Positions 12,036-26,650 of a stretch of 64,000 nucleotides of DNA are shown here, piece by piece (within the stretch, counting starts at the first letter, position 1; each line of letters opens with the position of its first letter). Source of the stretch: Arctopsyche grandis (Eukaryota > Arthropoda > Insecta > Trichoptera > Hydropsychidae); assembly GCF_051622035.1 (NCBI RefSeq), contig NC_135362.1, forward strand, positions 11,535,501 to 11,599,500. Direction: 5' to 3'. The notes under the pieces are model-generated. The model was not told the origin of the DNA, did not search any database, and was given only the letters and a program-made list of their open reading frames with translations. The position numbers and the translations under genes were made by a program.

Positions 12036-13035
12036 AATTTCAATTGATTAATTAATTATTATTATTATTATCATTATTCAATATTATTATTATATACTTA
12101 TATATTTATTTATTTTATCATTCATTTGTATTATTATCTATATATTATTTATATGGACGATGGGGACTGCACTATTATCTATCGTCTGGAATTACTACAT
12201 TTATTTAGCCAAATTTACTAACAATTTATTTAGCCAAATTTACTCTTTATCAATATTTCAAATATTTTTATCCTGGCAACCCAATATATGAGTATATGAG
12301 TGTTTAATTTTAATATTATGTGTATTCAATTGTTTTTTCAGTAAAATTTTCAATTGATTCCGTGTAATATCCATTTTGATCGTACATTTATTCAATAAAA
12401 TGTTTCTTCAGTAGATTGATCATAAGTAAAAAGTCAAATCAATCAACATGGTAGCTGTGAACTATGGAGACATCAAGTGTTTTGTAATTATATAAAAAAA
12501 AGTATTACTTACTTTATATATATGTACATATTGTCTATTTTTAATTTCAAAAAATTGATTTTTCAGTGCTCGGCAAAGGTTGGTGACATTTAACATCATT
12601 CGAACGTAACAGTCTGTGAGTGCAATTTTTTCAATAAATTTATCCCACGACATGCCACGTAACGTGGTAGGATTTTTTCATGATAAACAAGTATTACAAC
12701 AACGATAAACATTATAATGGTTGTTGATTGGCAACCGACATTCTTGCTAATCAACCCTAGAAAACCATTTTCCTTTTCCACCAAAGCCAAATTTTCATCA
12801 ATCGAAAGTGCTAAATTCTATTGTTATAAATTTAACTTTATTGCATCGACCAATTCACAAAAAAAGTGTGAATTCATTTGCTATAACTTTTTTTTGTCGT
12901 CGCATTGGCGTTGCAAAAAATCGCTACTGTGTATTACAGTTATATGCAAATGAACATTCTAGAAGCATTTTAAGCACAAAATAAAAACATGCATAAGCTG
13001 TTGTAAAATGTTTAAACGTAAAACGAATTTAAACA
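12036..13035. other. Intergenic, no gene seen
   Basis: Very AT-rich sequence with ATT-type simple repeats near 12045-12130. No coding signal. Confidence 0.6.
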
Positions 13036-13500
13036 TGTGGAATTTTATTTTATTTTATTTTATTTTATTTTTATTTTACATCTATACCAGGAAGGCCTTG
13101 CAGGAAAATCCCAATGCGCCTTCCTGGCCAATTACAAATACAAATGCAGCATTTTTTAATTATAAGTCGTTGAATTGCGAGACACTGAAAAAACTCGCAA
13201 ATTAACGAGACATCTATGAATTGTACATAAATTTTTATTGTACATCCATCAAATTTCAAATAGTGGTGACATAGTAGGTAGGAAGGATTTTTAGCCAATT
13301 TTTTTTCCGGGAACCGTTTCAACAATGAAATCAGAGAAAATTGGCAAACTCTGATAGGAAATGATCAACCTGGAGTCACAAATCCAGGTCTGACCAACAG
13401 CATACTCTGAAAAATTCATTTTCATTCAGGGATAGAACCCGGCACCTTCTTGACGTCATATACTAATGCGTCAATTAGTATATGAGCTATACTAATTGAT
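13036..13500 (-). mobile_element. tRNA-derived SINE, head A, tail 1 (reverse orientation)
   Basis: Read on the minus strand: a degenerate head with box B-like GGGTTCTATCCC near 13435, a central domain, CCTACCTACTATGTCACCAC, the tail hairpin CCAGGAAGGC / GCCTTCCTGG (about 13088-13127), then a run of (TAAAA)n (about 13043-13078). The head region is partly rearranged by ATTAGTATA repeats. Confidence 0.75.
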
Positions 13501-16500
13501 TTCCAAACAACGAATCTATTACAATGAAATGTTACCCATAAAATGAATAGCTTAATCTTTAGGCTATAAAAAAGTATTCATTTATACTGTATTTAAAATG
13601 ATGGTAAAAAAATAGGAGCTGCCCTTGAATTAATACGTTTTTGCGTCCTTACAATATTATTACACATACATACATACATATATAAAAGGATGTTGTTTAT
13701 CATGCATTGATATGCTGTGTCGGTGTTTCAATTTAGCTGCAAATGACCTAGAATTTAAAAAAAGACATCGAGTGGGAAGGAATCGAATCTTCGACGACTT
13801 CGTTTTGATTATTTGGTGTGAAGGTGGGGCACTTATCAATAAGAACATTAGTATTCCGACTTTCTAGCAGTTAAAGTGGCAACAACACCTACTTGATGAT
13901 GGAAAAAAAGAAAATGCGCTGAATAATTTATATCGGGCATTGCCCTAAATTATAACAACATTTGCATAATACGGATGAAGTTCATCTTGGACACTTTTGA
14001 ATTTAATCAATCATAAATTATCTCGCCGCGTCGTAAAGAAAAAATTTTGCACATGACATCATTTTCAGGGTGATGGTTTTGATACATTGTAAATAATAAA
14101 AAATCGCAGTTGATTGATTAAGCGTGTTTTTTAATTGACGTTAGTATTTATTGTAGAAAATATGAGTAAAAAATTAATGTAATTTATTCTCCTGACCTAA
14201 ACAAGTATCGATGAAAACAATTCTGAGAATTTCAAATTGTTGTGCGCAGTTTGTTTTGATTTACAAAAAAAAAGATACACAAAGTACTAAAATTAAATCA
14301 GAATATATTTTTATTAATTGATTGTTGAATTATTTTACGGTGGATTGCTGTTCAAATAATCATCTTTGTCGTTTCGTAACAGGTTTATTTTGCAATTTAT
14401 TGTTTAACCTTACAATCCTTTCATTTGTGGTCTTGGAATTGACCACTTTGCTATAAGGAAATCATGCGGTGAAGTCATCGATGGCTATCGAAAGCTCGTC
14501 GAACCTTCGAAAGCGTCCACGAAACGATTCTTTCGCCGAAGCTTGAGCGCCTTTCATTGTTTAGAAAAAGTTTAAGGTCAACTCTTCTTCTTTTTTTTTC
14601 TTTTTTCTCTCCGGCGCATCGTAAAACTTCGGATCGGATCACCGATAGAGCGATAAATCTGATCGTTTCTTCGCAGTCGTTTTGCTTTGCGGTTCCGCGT
14701 TGTCGGCCATTGTCAGAGAATGCAACGGCCGATGGCTGATGAGGAGACGCAAATTCCACGGTTGAAATGTCGAAGTTCAACTTACGTAAACCGGTGGAAA
14801 TTGACTAAAATTTGCAACGTACACGAGCATATGTCATGCGCTTTGCGAACTTACTTTTTCCTTTTACGTAATTTTTGTGTGTATTCTTCTCGCGCTTGTG
14901 CAACTTGGAAGATCTTCGATTTCAGCCGCGGATGTGAAATCGTGAACGCTTTCAGAGACACGATAATTATTGAGTTTTGAGGCGTTCGAATATGTAATTT
15001 ATCCGATGGAAATTAATCATTTGAAACTGCCGCGGTTCAAACACACAGTGCACCAATCAAAAGTTCATCTCGACCATTGTAAAAGATAATTTATCTTCAC
15101 TGATCGATCTCGCACCGTTCACTATTGGAAGTGTGTCTGTTCAATTCTCTTTCCTTTCTGGGCAACTCATTCCATTAAATTTCACACGTCTGGATATTTA
15201 TTTTTATTTTATAGACATGTTTCTATGTATATATGTACATATGTACATATTTTATTTTATTTTAATATACAAGTATACCACAGTGTCTTTACAGGTCACC
15301 CCAATGTATATTTTCCATTTATTATGTATGAACATATGTATGTATGAAAGTATTGTAGAAAGATCTATAAAGCATTACTGAATGTTTTACTTTCGCTTAG
15401 GATTAGAACCCCATACCACCCAACCAATAGTCAAATATAAAGATTGATAAAATATATATACTAATACCACTTTTGTAAATCTCCCATTAAATTTTCAAGT
15501 CACTTGCTCTTTGCTCGCTCATTTGATTTATACAGTGTCTCTATTTTTATTGCTCTTCGTAATTCAAATATTGCATATCTATAATTGTTTTTTCGACCAT
15601 TGTGGTGCATTAGAGATACCTGTAAAGCCACAATGGTCCAAACTTAAAACTTAAATAATATGTATACATTTCATTACTTTTAGACATACCGTAATATGTA
15701 CATATATATAAAAATAAATAACAAGGATAATTTAGAAAAATTTGGTCCATAAAAAGTTTGATTGTCCACAATTAACTGTACGCTTTTAAAATTAATATCT
15801 AAATTCTAAAATATCTGTCGCTCTCTAAGAGAATGTTTCTTGGGTGGTTTTTCTTGAAGAATTTCTTCTGCTTTCGAAAGCTCATTACGCAATTTACGCG
15901 TGAATGTCATTCGTGCAAAATGAAAATATTCGCGAAAGCTGATCAAGTGATCGACGCACCTGTTATTAAGCTTAAAACTGCACAGAAAAAATACCGATTA
16001 CGTTGTTTGACAGTCAATCGATTGAATGCTATTTTCAGAGTAGATTAGCATGCAGAAAACATTTTTTTTTTTGTAGTCTTTATGTTAAAAACTACGAGGC
16101 AGTGTGTGCGTATGCACGCTATTTCGTATCGTCCATTTATTCGACATACCTACGTATGTACATATATTCATACATATGTATGTACATATGTACGTATATT
16201 TCGACGCCGAATGAAAAACTGGTTTCGACACATGAACGACGTTTTCCCATAGTCTTCATCAGTCAATGCCAAGGTGATGGTGGTAATTAACACACATTCT
16301 GTGCATGTGGCCGAACTTGCCGGTGTTGAAAAATAATGCAATAATATTTAAATTCCAGCTCTTTCACAGCGATAATGTGAGGCGATTAATTAAAGAACAT
16401 GGCCGCAATAAAAGCTTTCCCACGCGAGTAGGAAATCACCAGTGAAAATTTTTGGAAAATAACGCCTGGAGGCGAATTCAGCTCGAGTCGAGGATAGAAA

Positions 16501-19500
16501 ATAAGCCACAATGCAGAACCGGCTCTGAGCGAGAGCGAAAAGTGATCCAGGATGAATGTTAAATTAACTGATATTCATATAAAAACAACACGAATGAAAA
16601 TCTAGGTGGTCTATACCTTTATAAAAGTAAATTGCGATCGGTTATGCTCAAGTTGCTCTGTAATACTAACGGTGTGTAATGTTACGTGGAATTTTTTTAT
16701 GCTACTTTTTGAGATATTTTCACATCGATTTGATAATCGATCAAATATTTTCATGTAGTCGTACGGAGCGTTTTGGCTAGTGCTATTTTTACTTTTTTTT
16801 GAAATTCACTGTTGAAAACAATGGTTCTCACAATACCGGAGGAAAGTTATCAGTCCGCAAAAGGTATTTCTATGATAAAATTTATTGCAATAACGTGATG
16901 CACTCACGTAGGAGTAGTGAAAAATATTATGAAATTTAAAGAAATCACCGTAAACTTAAAATTTAAATGTAGTGTCATTTTCACAAGTACACAATTTATA
17001 TACAATGTATGTAGCTATCAAAATCAATTTCATAATCAGATCATTTTCTTTCATTGATATATCAATGACTACATAGATGTTCAAAATTCAATTGATAAAG
17101 ATTAATCTGATGACTTACTTTTCAAAAAGTAGCTCTTTTTGTCTCGCAGTGTTATTTGACTACTGATCTATATTAAAGCAATACCTGATCAAAATGAATA
17201 ATTCAACATCTTCAGGAAAATATTTCAAATCCAGACTCAGTTCCGTCATTCGATTCATGATAAAGGCTGAATTTTTTATTTAATCGTAATTTTATTTAAT
17301 ATAGAAATATCTCGACACACAGTTGAAATACTTATATTATATGTACGTAAAATCCTCCAACAAATTTATTAATATATACCATAAACATATTAAAAATAAC
17401 GGTTATAATAAAAATCACGTTCTTATTCTTCTACATTAAAAAAACTACAAAAAATATATTGATAAGTTCATATCGTAAAAATTTTCATACTGATTCGATG
17501 AAAAATGTCAATTTTTAAATGTAATTTGCATAAGCTTATTATTGATAGCTAATTTATGTTCGGTGTATGCTGAAAATGTCACGCGGATAATTCAAAGAGT
17601 GCTTCTGGTGTTCATTTTAAATTATTGTTTTATTTATACGCCTTATTTTAATATGCATTTCAGCAAAAGTTGTATACATATTTACATTCGCGATTAACAG
17701 CGTGTCGCTACGCAGCCGCCCGGGCTTCGCAAAAGTAATGGAATCATTTCTGTAATTTTCGCAATTAACAGATGATTCACCCGATTCCGTTCGGTCGGTC
17801 GTTTCGCAACGCTTCGGATGCTGCAACGAAGAGTCAGCTTCTCCAGAAACGGTACACAGTTACCACATACGCAAGGTCAACTCGGTCAGGCGATCAATGT
17901 TTCAGTAAATTGATTATAGCCGCTAAAATCCGACCGCGTTAATGATTACACCTTTTATATATGCAAGTATAATTCGAGGTGTTAGACCTGAATAACAATG
18001 ACTCGACTTTTTTTCTAAACCCCCGCATATATTAAATGCATGAAGAATCGAATGTCGAATGAATTATTATAATATTAAAAAAAAAAACGGAGGCTTTTGA
18101 TTGACAATCGAGATGTAATCCGAGGATGATGATTGGCCTTCGACGTACAAAACAATAAGAATTCAGATCGTCGGATTGAAATTCGATGAAGTCGTAGTGA
18201 GTAGGCATTTTCTCGCTTACAATGAAAAGCCCACTCAATCACTCCTATGCATTTATCATTCAATAACACCTATCCTACACGTGTTTTATTTCAAAATAGA
18301 AATGATCAATTTGGAAACGATCATCGCGTGTTGTATCATATTTATTAGTGTATACAATGTATGTATGTACGTGGATAGCTATAGCAGTGCTAAAACCATG
18401 AGATTAATTTAAACTACATATGTACGGTGCTAATGTGATTATTATTAAGTGTTAGATATATGTACGTGTATAATGTGCTAGGTTGTTTTAACGGTTTTGC
18501 GAATTCGTTAAAGATGGTAATTTACATTCTGGGAAATGATAGTTACATGGTAGGAGCGAGCTTCCTGGTAAACGCAAGGCCGTTACAATCCATTTTACCA
18601 AGGATAAAATTACAGATTTGCATTGAAAAAATGAGTAAATATAATTTATGCTTTCGTTGAAATCTACTGAAAATGAATCAGAAAGAAATTTTGATATTAT
18701 AAATATTTCGCAAGCTACGATTGAATTTGGCTTTACTAATGAACCTGGGTGTAGGTATACATATGTATAGGAATGTATTGACATATATTGCAGTTCGGCA
18801 AACGTGCTAAATATGCATAATCACAATGAAACTGAAAAAATCACGATACATATATAAGAAGATTTTTCCTCGGTATGATATTAATTTTGCATTTAACATG
18901 TGAAATTTTATTACGTTTACATATAATATTTTTTCGTCGATCTGATGTAACATCTTCGTCGAGAGCAACACCTTTCACCGTGTGTTGTTAATACTGAAGA
19001 TTTTTGATCTGCTCTTTAGATGAAAGTCATCTGCGTGACCGAATGATTATAAATCGACGTTGCCAATAATGTATGTATCTTAAAATTATACATTAGTTTC
19101 TCAATCGTAAATATGTATGCATGTTGTACATACATACATATGTATGAATGTATAGTCGTTAATAGTTATTTCTCATGGAATTTTCAGATGGTTTTTTTTC
19201 TTTTTTCAGACCGTATCGATTATATTTTTTGCATGTTCAATTTTTTTTTTTGACAACCTTGATGTTCGTTGAATCATTTAGTTTCATTTCAATGAAGAAT
19301 AGTTCCGTGAACACAGCTTGTTTATTAAATGGGCAACGTTTGACCTACATATATTTTCTTATATATAAATTCAATTGAGTATTGTTTTGGCTTTAACTTT
19401 AAAATATCTATCTATGTATGCATGTATGTACGTATATTGTGGATATGATTTTCGATTTGCAATTTATGATTGCGTGATCGAGTTCAATGTGTAACAATTA

Positions 19501-19872
19501 TGTACAGTTTCAGTGAATGGAAGATGAATGCTTGCTCTCGTCCGAGTTGGAAGGATCTCAGCAAGCGAAACTGGTGTACCTTGATATATTTGTGTCTTGT
19601 CAAAAGAAACCAGTATTGACATTCCGAAACGAGTATTCACAACCCGCTGAATATTAAAGTGCGATTGAACAGTACTTTGCGTAGTTTCGACTCGTTACTA
19701 AAATTCGACCTCAAATATTGTCGAGCAGTTATTATTGCTCGACGTGTGGTCAAAAAATATTGTACATACATATGTGTACTTTAAATTAAAGATTCTCGTA
19801 CACTTTTGGTTATTTAAATAAAAAGTTTTGAACTGTTGCTATTGGGATTCTCTGAACTAATATATGGAGAAG
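13501..19872. other. Intergenic, no gene seen
   Basis: About 6.4 kb without a supportable gene. It has frequent CATA/TATG simple repeats (for example 15230-15255, 16155-16195, 19125-19145). A GC-richer block at 14480-14960 has no family-like ORF on either strand. Confidence 0.6.
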
Positions 19873-20203
19873 CAGGGGCGTCATTTTAGCTTTTCCCAGG
19901 GAAGAAGGCAAAATTTTTGAAAAATGCATCCACTTAAACGTTTTTCCGGAAGTATATTGGGAATATTTCCATCTTTGCAGAAAATGAATGTGTGATGAGT
20001 TGATGACTAAACACGTTATACAACATATGTTTATCATTTTTCCGCATTGGTCGTTTGTTTAGAGCTCCTTAAAAACGACGAATGTAATTTACTAAAAAAA
20101 CTTGCATGGTCTAAAACGAAAGGACCATGAGGGAGTTGATAGGACACACCCACACACAATTGTTTTACCGCACCAGGTGACACCACCCCTAGTGACGCCA
20201 CTG
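19873..20203. mobile_element. Possible non-autonomous hAT-like DNA transposon
   Basis: The left end reads CAGGGGCGTCATTTTAGC and the reverse complement of the right end reads CAGTGGCGTCACTAGGGG, so the first 11 bases match at 10. CAG(G/T)GGCG ends are common in insect hAT-type elements. The flanking 8-mers do not match, so no target duplication can be shown, and there is no transposase. Confidence 0.4.
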
Positions 20204-22156
20204 GTAGTGGATTGTTATGTTATGGTCCACCGCGTCGTTCACTTACACGGACTCGCCTACGCCGTCTCAATTCTGTTCTCTTCTCGGTATATACATACAA
20301 ATTGTTATATATAGGGATTCCGTCTAGGACAAAATATTTTTTTAATTTATTCGTCTCTTCAAGCAGTTATGGAATTTTTACTAAGACTATTCTGATTTGT
20401 GTCTATCAAACATCATACTGAACTATTTTTTTTATTATTAAAATAGCACACATTTTCAACTTCTTAAGTACAAATATTGAAAGGTACTCGGCTCGCGAAA
20501 CGATTCCCTTAGGACAAATCAGTTCGGAGCGCGCGGAAACAAATAGCGAGGGCTTGGAATGTTGCATTTTCGATAGATTGTTCGACAAATCATTCAGAAA
20601 ATTAAGTTTTGAAAACAAACAGGATGTTATATAGAAAGATAGGCTACTTAGGATGTTTTTTTTTAGCACAATAAAGAAAAATTATCACTTCAAGACAGAT
20701 AATTATAAATTAAAAATATATATGTATGTATATTTGTCCGTACCTAGTCCACCATCTTAAAAGTCACGGCACGCCACTGGAAAATACATACATATGTACG
20801 TATACTAGGAAAGATTATTAATAAAGTATTGGGGCCGAAACGAATCATCTATCCATGCTAGAATAGTTAAATGCTTGGGATTTTTTGCCGAGTCGAAAAT
20901 AACAGAGTTGGTGCTTTGCAAAGATTCGGTTATTGTATTGCTGTCTCTAATATCTAGGGCACTTGCTTTGTGAACATCACTTATATTGTATTTGCAGTCG
21001 CAATATTTTTGATCACGTTTTGTATGTTATGTAAATCTCGAATAAGGTATTCTTCATAGTCATAAAATGACGAGCACCTGCATGTAAATTCGATCAAATT
21101 GAAGTCACACACAAGCTCAAGGTTCTGGGTACGTATCGTCTGCATACAAACGTTCTGAAATGCAAGTGAGTGTGTTCTCAATAGCCACTTACCCAAGCAC
21201 TCATTGTCAACTTTGATTTTGGAACGCGAGAACTCTCAATACACTTTGCTTCGAGTGTTTCTTATTTATTTACACTAATCATTGTATGCGTAATGGGATA
21301 AATTACCTTTTAAAATTTCTGTTTTCGATTGAAATTTCCGAGTTTCTCTGATTGCATATGCAAGTCGATTTCTCGAAACGTGGCTTTTGAACGTACATAT
21401 GCTCTCTTCTCTGAAAACGTATTCTGCGATCGTCCATTATGGTGCGTTGTAAATTGCAAATTTAATTGTTGTTTTTTTTTTCGTGTATTTCATTTGTCTG
21501 TTTGTTGATGAACGTCGATATAAATTGTCTGTCACGGTTCCATTGCGGCGTTAAATAATTGTGTAATTTTATCTCCGATGGTGATTGATCTCTGAAAGTT
21601 CGGCCATTGTTTTGCCATGGATGTACCACGTTAAATGGCTATTTATGCACATTTTGCACAGTTTTTTAACCTCACCCCGTCCCAAGGCTTGTAGGCGAGG
21701 TTTTATACACAAGGTCTGTCTGTGCGCATTTATGTATGTAGCTTCGTAGATGCAATTCTGCAGGTGGTTGTAACCACCAATGATAATATCAGAATTTATA
21801 GTTGTCGTATAAAAATTTATTATTCCTGTATTACACGGATTCTTCATCTTTGTAGTAAATTTATGTGTAGTGGGGTATTGTTAAATATTAAAATATGTTG
21901 TTACAAAAAAAAAAAAAAATGTCACAGTGTTCAATTACGTTGACCACCTTTAGCTTTATGCATGTTAATGATTTAAAATATACGCTGACTTATTTGAATA
22001 AATTCTTGATTGATAATTACAAATATATATTTACTACTTAGAAAGTGTCGATTTTTTCCTATTTTAAATTAATTCAAGGGTAACTTGATCTTGACACGCC
22101 TAATTTAAAAAAATAGATAAAAAATTTAATTGGTTCATTCCATATTTATTGGTATA
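20204..22156. other. Intergenic, no gene seen
   Basis: Contains a second isolated hAT-like end on the minus strand (20779-20761, CAGTGGCGTGCCGTGACTT) without a partner. Otherwise AT-rich noncoding sequence. Confidence 0.5.
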
Positions 22157-22310
22157 CTAGTTGTTTCACCCGGCTACGCTCAGTATTTGTAATATAAACA
22201 GCGTAAACATGGCGAATCTAATAGTAAATATTCATTTGTTTTTTATTAAATTTATTTGAATCGAAAAAAATATAATATTCAACCAATTGAGTTGTCGTCA
22301 TATCTTTATC
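22157..22310 (-). repeat. Interspersed repeat copy 1 (possible Helitron 3' end)
   Basis: About 150 bp is shared with 44195-44345. Read on the minus strand it ends GCCGGGTGAAACAACTAG followed by T, which fits the CTRR|T terminus of Helitrons. The upstream hairpin is weak and no 5' end was found. Confidence 0.5.
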
Positions 22311-25300
22311 TTTCTTTATCTTACTTACATCCTACTTTCCTATCCTTACTTGTTATTATATTTGGAATTTCAACCAATGGAATTTTTAGATTGTTTCACT
22401 AAATTTGTTACAGTTACTTCTAAAGGTTTAAACAGAAACACGAAAATTTGAATATAAAGGTATTAGGTATATATAGGTATAATTATTCATGAAGCTTTAG
22501 ATTTATTTCTAGGCAGGACTACATTCGTATGTACATATGTACCTATATATAGAAAACTTTTTTGTGCCCATTGAATGGGAAGAGGAAGTGCGTTATAAAC
22601 TAGCTGTATATGAACACTCGTTGCACTTGTGAATATGCATTTGTAGTTTCAGAAATTTCAAAGGTCTGTAACTTTCTAAACACTCGACCTTCTGCCACAA
22701 CTAAGTCCTGATTTACGATTTACGATGCAAAATAAACCTACATATTTCCTCGAGGGGCTCAGACAAGTGCGATTACCTTGGGCCCCTCACAAACGACTAC
22801 AAACTTGTCAATCATTATAGGACATTGTGCTTTTTTTTTCTTTCCTTCGTCGACTTGACATTTCGATGATATTCAATGTCGAAATCGATACGTAATTGTC
22901 GCATATGTACATACACGCATTCAAATTCTTAACCTTGTTTGGTTGAGTTTTTTTTATTGCTGTGCCATATATTATTCTTGTGGAGACACTTTGCTATTTA
23001 GATTTTAAATTATGATAGCAATTAGCGATTCTATCAAATAATTCCTATCAGACGGTGCATTGTGCAAGATGGCCGGTTTGCAGAAAGTGCAATGGTTCGA
23101 GGACGTGTGTATGTATGTACATATGTATACATACATAAGAATGCGTGTGCAACAACACCGGTGAAATGTTTGGTTAAGCGGGGTAGTGCGGGGAAAAAGC
23201 GGAGGGGGATTGGGTGAGAGTGAACCAGTGAAATCAATTCAAGTGTGTTATATCCAAAACACGAAAACCTACCCAACAACATGGCTCAACAGTGTAATAA
23301 TTATTATAGGCAATTTTATTTCGAAAAGCAGAATAAAAAAAAATAATAATTTCGACAGTCTAATTTGTATGTAATACACCCTTTCAATAATTTGATGATC
23401 ACGCATGTATTGCACTGACTATTGAAATTATAGGATTTTTTTCATTCGTTAATTTAAAATGAAAAGTTCATGCGATAATGCAGCGTCATCGGGAAGTGAA
23501 CTTCACATCATGTGGTTTTCGAGGAGTAATATTTGAAAAATTGTCTATGTTCGTTTTTGATGACAACTAAACATCACTATCGGAAAGCTGCAAGTGTGAA
23601 AGAGAGGGAATAAAACGAGAAGTAATGAGAGAAAGTTGATCGGAAATCAATCGTGCTCATTCGCGAAAGAAACGTCCAATCGAAAAATGCATAATTGTAT
23701 AACCCGGCGTTATGAGAGATTATGAGGTCAAAAATGTGACGACGGTGATGATGATAATGCCAAAACTTCAATAACACACAAGAAAGTCGGCAAATGTGAA
23801 ATTTCGTAAACACCTGCCTACTATCTATCTATGTATTAGATAGTATCTAAGCCTCGTTCGAAATTTGCCATATGCGAAAGTTGCTCGAAACTCAATCGCA
23901 CGAGGTCAAGGGTTCTAATCATGACCATGGTGAAAACAAAAACTATAAAAATACATACATATGAACATATAGTAGGTATATATAAAGACACTGGTAAAAG
24001 ATCGTTCGTGAAATGCGAGTACGTGCTTTTTAGTAACTGGGTGATCGTATTAGCGATTTGTTAACTTTGAATAAGTTTCATATCTAAATGTGTGTCGATT
24101 GGCGATTGTTTCGCGAGCCCCACGTTGAGGATAGTATCTCACAAAACGGTCACGTAAGACCTTTCCCTTTGGTGAATTCCGAGACTTGCGATGATGATGA
24201 TTCGAGATAAATGTCAAGGCTGATCGTTCCATAGCAACCTTTGGTTTTGTCCAAAGTATAGACACGTTTTGAGCTATAATAATCTTCTATGTAGAGGTCA
24301 TATCAACGCGTTTAATATGCATATCATTTTTGTTCTTTTGACTTTTAAAATTCGGAATTCTTTACTGTTATGCAATGTGGTGTTTTTTTTTCAATCTCCA
24401 CCTTTGACACTAGGTATAAAATATTTCTGATCGAATGAATGTGTATGTCCGTCCGTTAGCTGACATTTTTAGACGAGTTTAGTTAGAAAATCGTGCACGG
24501 TTTTATTTGACGACTAAAACTTGTTTTTACGATACAGCTCGTGCTCCACTTCTAAGTGATGAAAATAAAAGTCTAACGAGAAAAAGGAGGACAGAGAAAA
24601 TACTTGTGCCAAAATTGAATACGCGCAAACGAGAGAGTTGAAGCTATTGTCACCTCTTCAAGTCCTAATAAGAAATCTTTCATTCTCATAAAAACGACTA
24701 CACTTTCTATCTCATTTTTTTTCCTCCATCCCCTTATCTTACTCAAGTCTTATTTACTCCAGAAGAGTTCATCTTATAGCAGTTCTGAATGGGATTGTGC
24801 CTTTTTTCACCGTCATGCCAATTAATTCTAGTCTAGACGTTCCAAACTAAGAAATTTCTGTATCCATTGTGTACTAAGTGTTCGTTTAATTTAGCAAGAA
24901 TGTTTAGAAAAGTATGATAATGTTGTCAAGTTAAAAATAGAAATCCAGAAGAGCTTCAAAACAGGTTTAGAACATCAAGTTATTAAGTTCCAAGAATTCC
25001 TTGGGTGGATAATGCTGGTTTTTTATACTTTCCATTTTCCTGTAGAACTTTCCTCAACGAAAATATGAATGTGTGTATTTATAATTATGATTTGAGTGCA
25101 ATAAAGATTAAATTTGTCTACGTATGTATATATTAATTTTTCTTTAGATTAGTATGATTTTATTGCAGATTTGTTTGAAGGGAGTCTGTTGTATAATGTC
25201 ATTTATTTACTTGATTTGAATTAGATAATTATCCACTTCCTCTTGGGTAGGAGCATGAGAGTGTTTCAGAAAAAATCAGCATAGTAACCTGTTCGCGCTC

Positions 25301-26583
25301 AAGTGAAAGTGTCTGTATGATTCATTGTTTTGTCGATAACATTTTGAATAATACGCACAAGTTTGCAAAATTGTTTAATATATGTATTATATTATATTAT
25401 ACACGAGCGGCAAGTGTTTCATTGTTAATACCACTCTATGTATGTGTTACACAATTGGAGCGATGATTTATGAAGTAAAAAATTAATAAATATTTAATTT
25501 TAAAAATATTGCGAAGCGCTGATGTCAGCTGGGGTCAAATTTCAAAAGGAAAGTCATTTAAAAAAAATAACAGGGATTTAATAAAAAACAATTTTATTTT
25601 TGTATTTATGTTTATTTTTATTATAAAAGTACATCGAAATATGTGCAAAAATTATTTTTAACGGGGTCAGTTATGTTTTTAACCGGTCGATCGTTCAATC
25701 ACCAGCCTTGGCGCATCGAGATCGTCTTCAGCACGCACGTTTCAATCTCACGCAACCTTTATGTATGTATGTTTGTATGTATGTATATCGCATTCGACAA
25801 AGTATGAGTCGCTGTCAAAAGTGTAATGGTTGCCCAAGCTTTCGCAGAAGTATGTGATGAAGAAAAAAAAAACGACATGTTGTATCGATTGGAAATCGCA
25901 GGAATTTATTTACAAAGCCGGTGTTAATTGAGGCTCTAAGCGCGGCCAGTAGCCGTTGCGTCACTCAATTATCGAACGTAACGGCACATGATATTTGAGG
26001 CCGTTATTTTTTTATTTATTTATTATTATTATTATTATTCGCATTCGAAACTTACATAAGGCTTTATGCAAAACGACTTGCGTTGTTTCTGGCAGCGGTT
26101 GCGAAACGAGGACAGGCCGGCGCGAGGAGTATCTCTCGCTCCGGCGGGAACAGGATTGCTGGGTCACCGGATCTGTGAAAGGTGGTTGTCGGTTGTCTGT
26201 CGGCTGCTGGTTGCCATCGACGACGATGAGATGATCTTTCAAGGCAAATCGGTCGTTTTGTCCCCGTGGCGTGGCGCCCCCACTGTGAATATCGCGAAAA
26301 TTATGTCACCGATTGACGTCAATGCGTGCTGTATAATGATTTCGAACGTGGCCAGAGAACGCCCGACGGTTTGATAGTGTGTAAAATTACGATCCTATAA
26401 TTATCTGTTGGCTTTTTGTGCTAAAAGTTCATAGGAGAAATGTTGACATTTCGTGTTGACTACTTCGGCCTTGATAGGCGACATTAAAAAAATACCGTGA
26501 AGTGTCTGCAATGCGATACTGAATTTTAATTGCACATAATAGTTGTTTTATTTGGTGTATTTTTTATAGATAATATGAGCATT
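22311..26583. other. Intergenic, no gene seen
   Basis: AT-rich with scattered CATA/TATG repeats. A GC-rich block at 26050-26370 lies about 0.9-1.2 kb beyond the CDA1 stop codon. No supportable ORF. Confidence 0.55.
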
Positions 26584-26650
26584 AAAGTTTTTTTTCATAA
26601 TTTAAGTATTGAATTTATTCAATACTTAAATTATGGAAAAAAAAACTTTT
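26584..26650. repeat. AT-rich inverted repeat (31-34 bp arms, 2-nt loop)
   Basis: The arms CATAATTTAAGTATTGAAT and ATTCAATACTTAAATTATG are perfect; their outer poly-T/poly-A continuation differs only by length. The loop is TT. It could form a cruciform or RNA hairpin. No terminal features identify it as a transposon. Confidence 0.85.

Noticed and set aside
13770-13850. Isolated box B-like GATTCGATTCC on the minus strand
   Set aside because: No box A at the right spacing and no SINE core next to it.
14475-14780. 101-codon minus-strand open frame
   Set aside because: Low-information sequence, rich in basic residues, with no family features.
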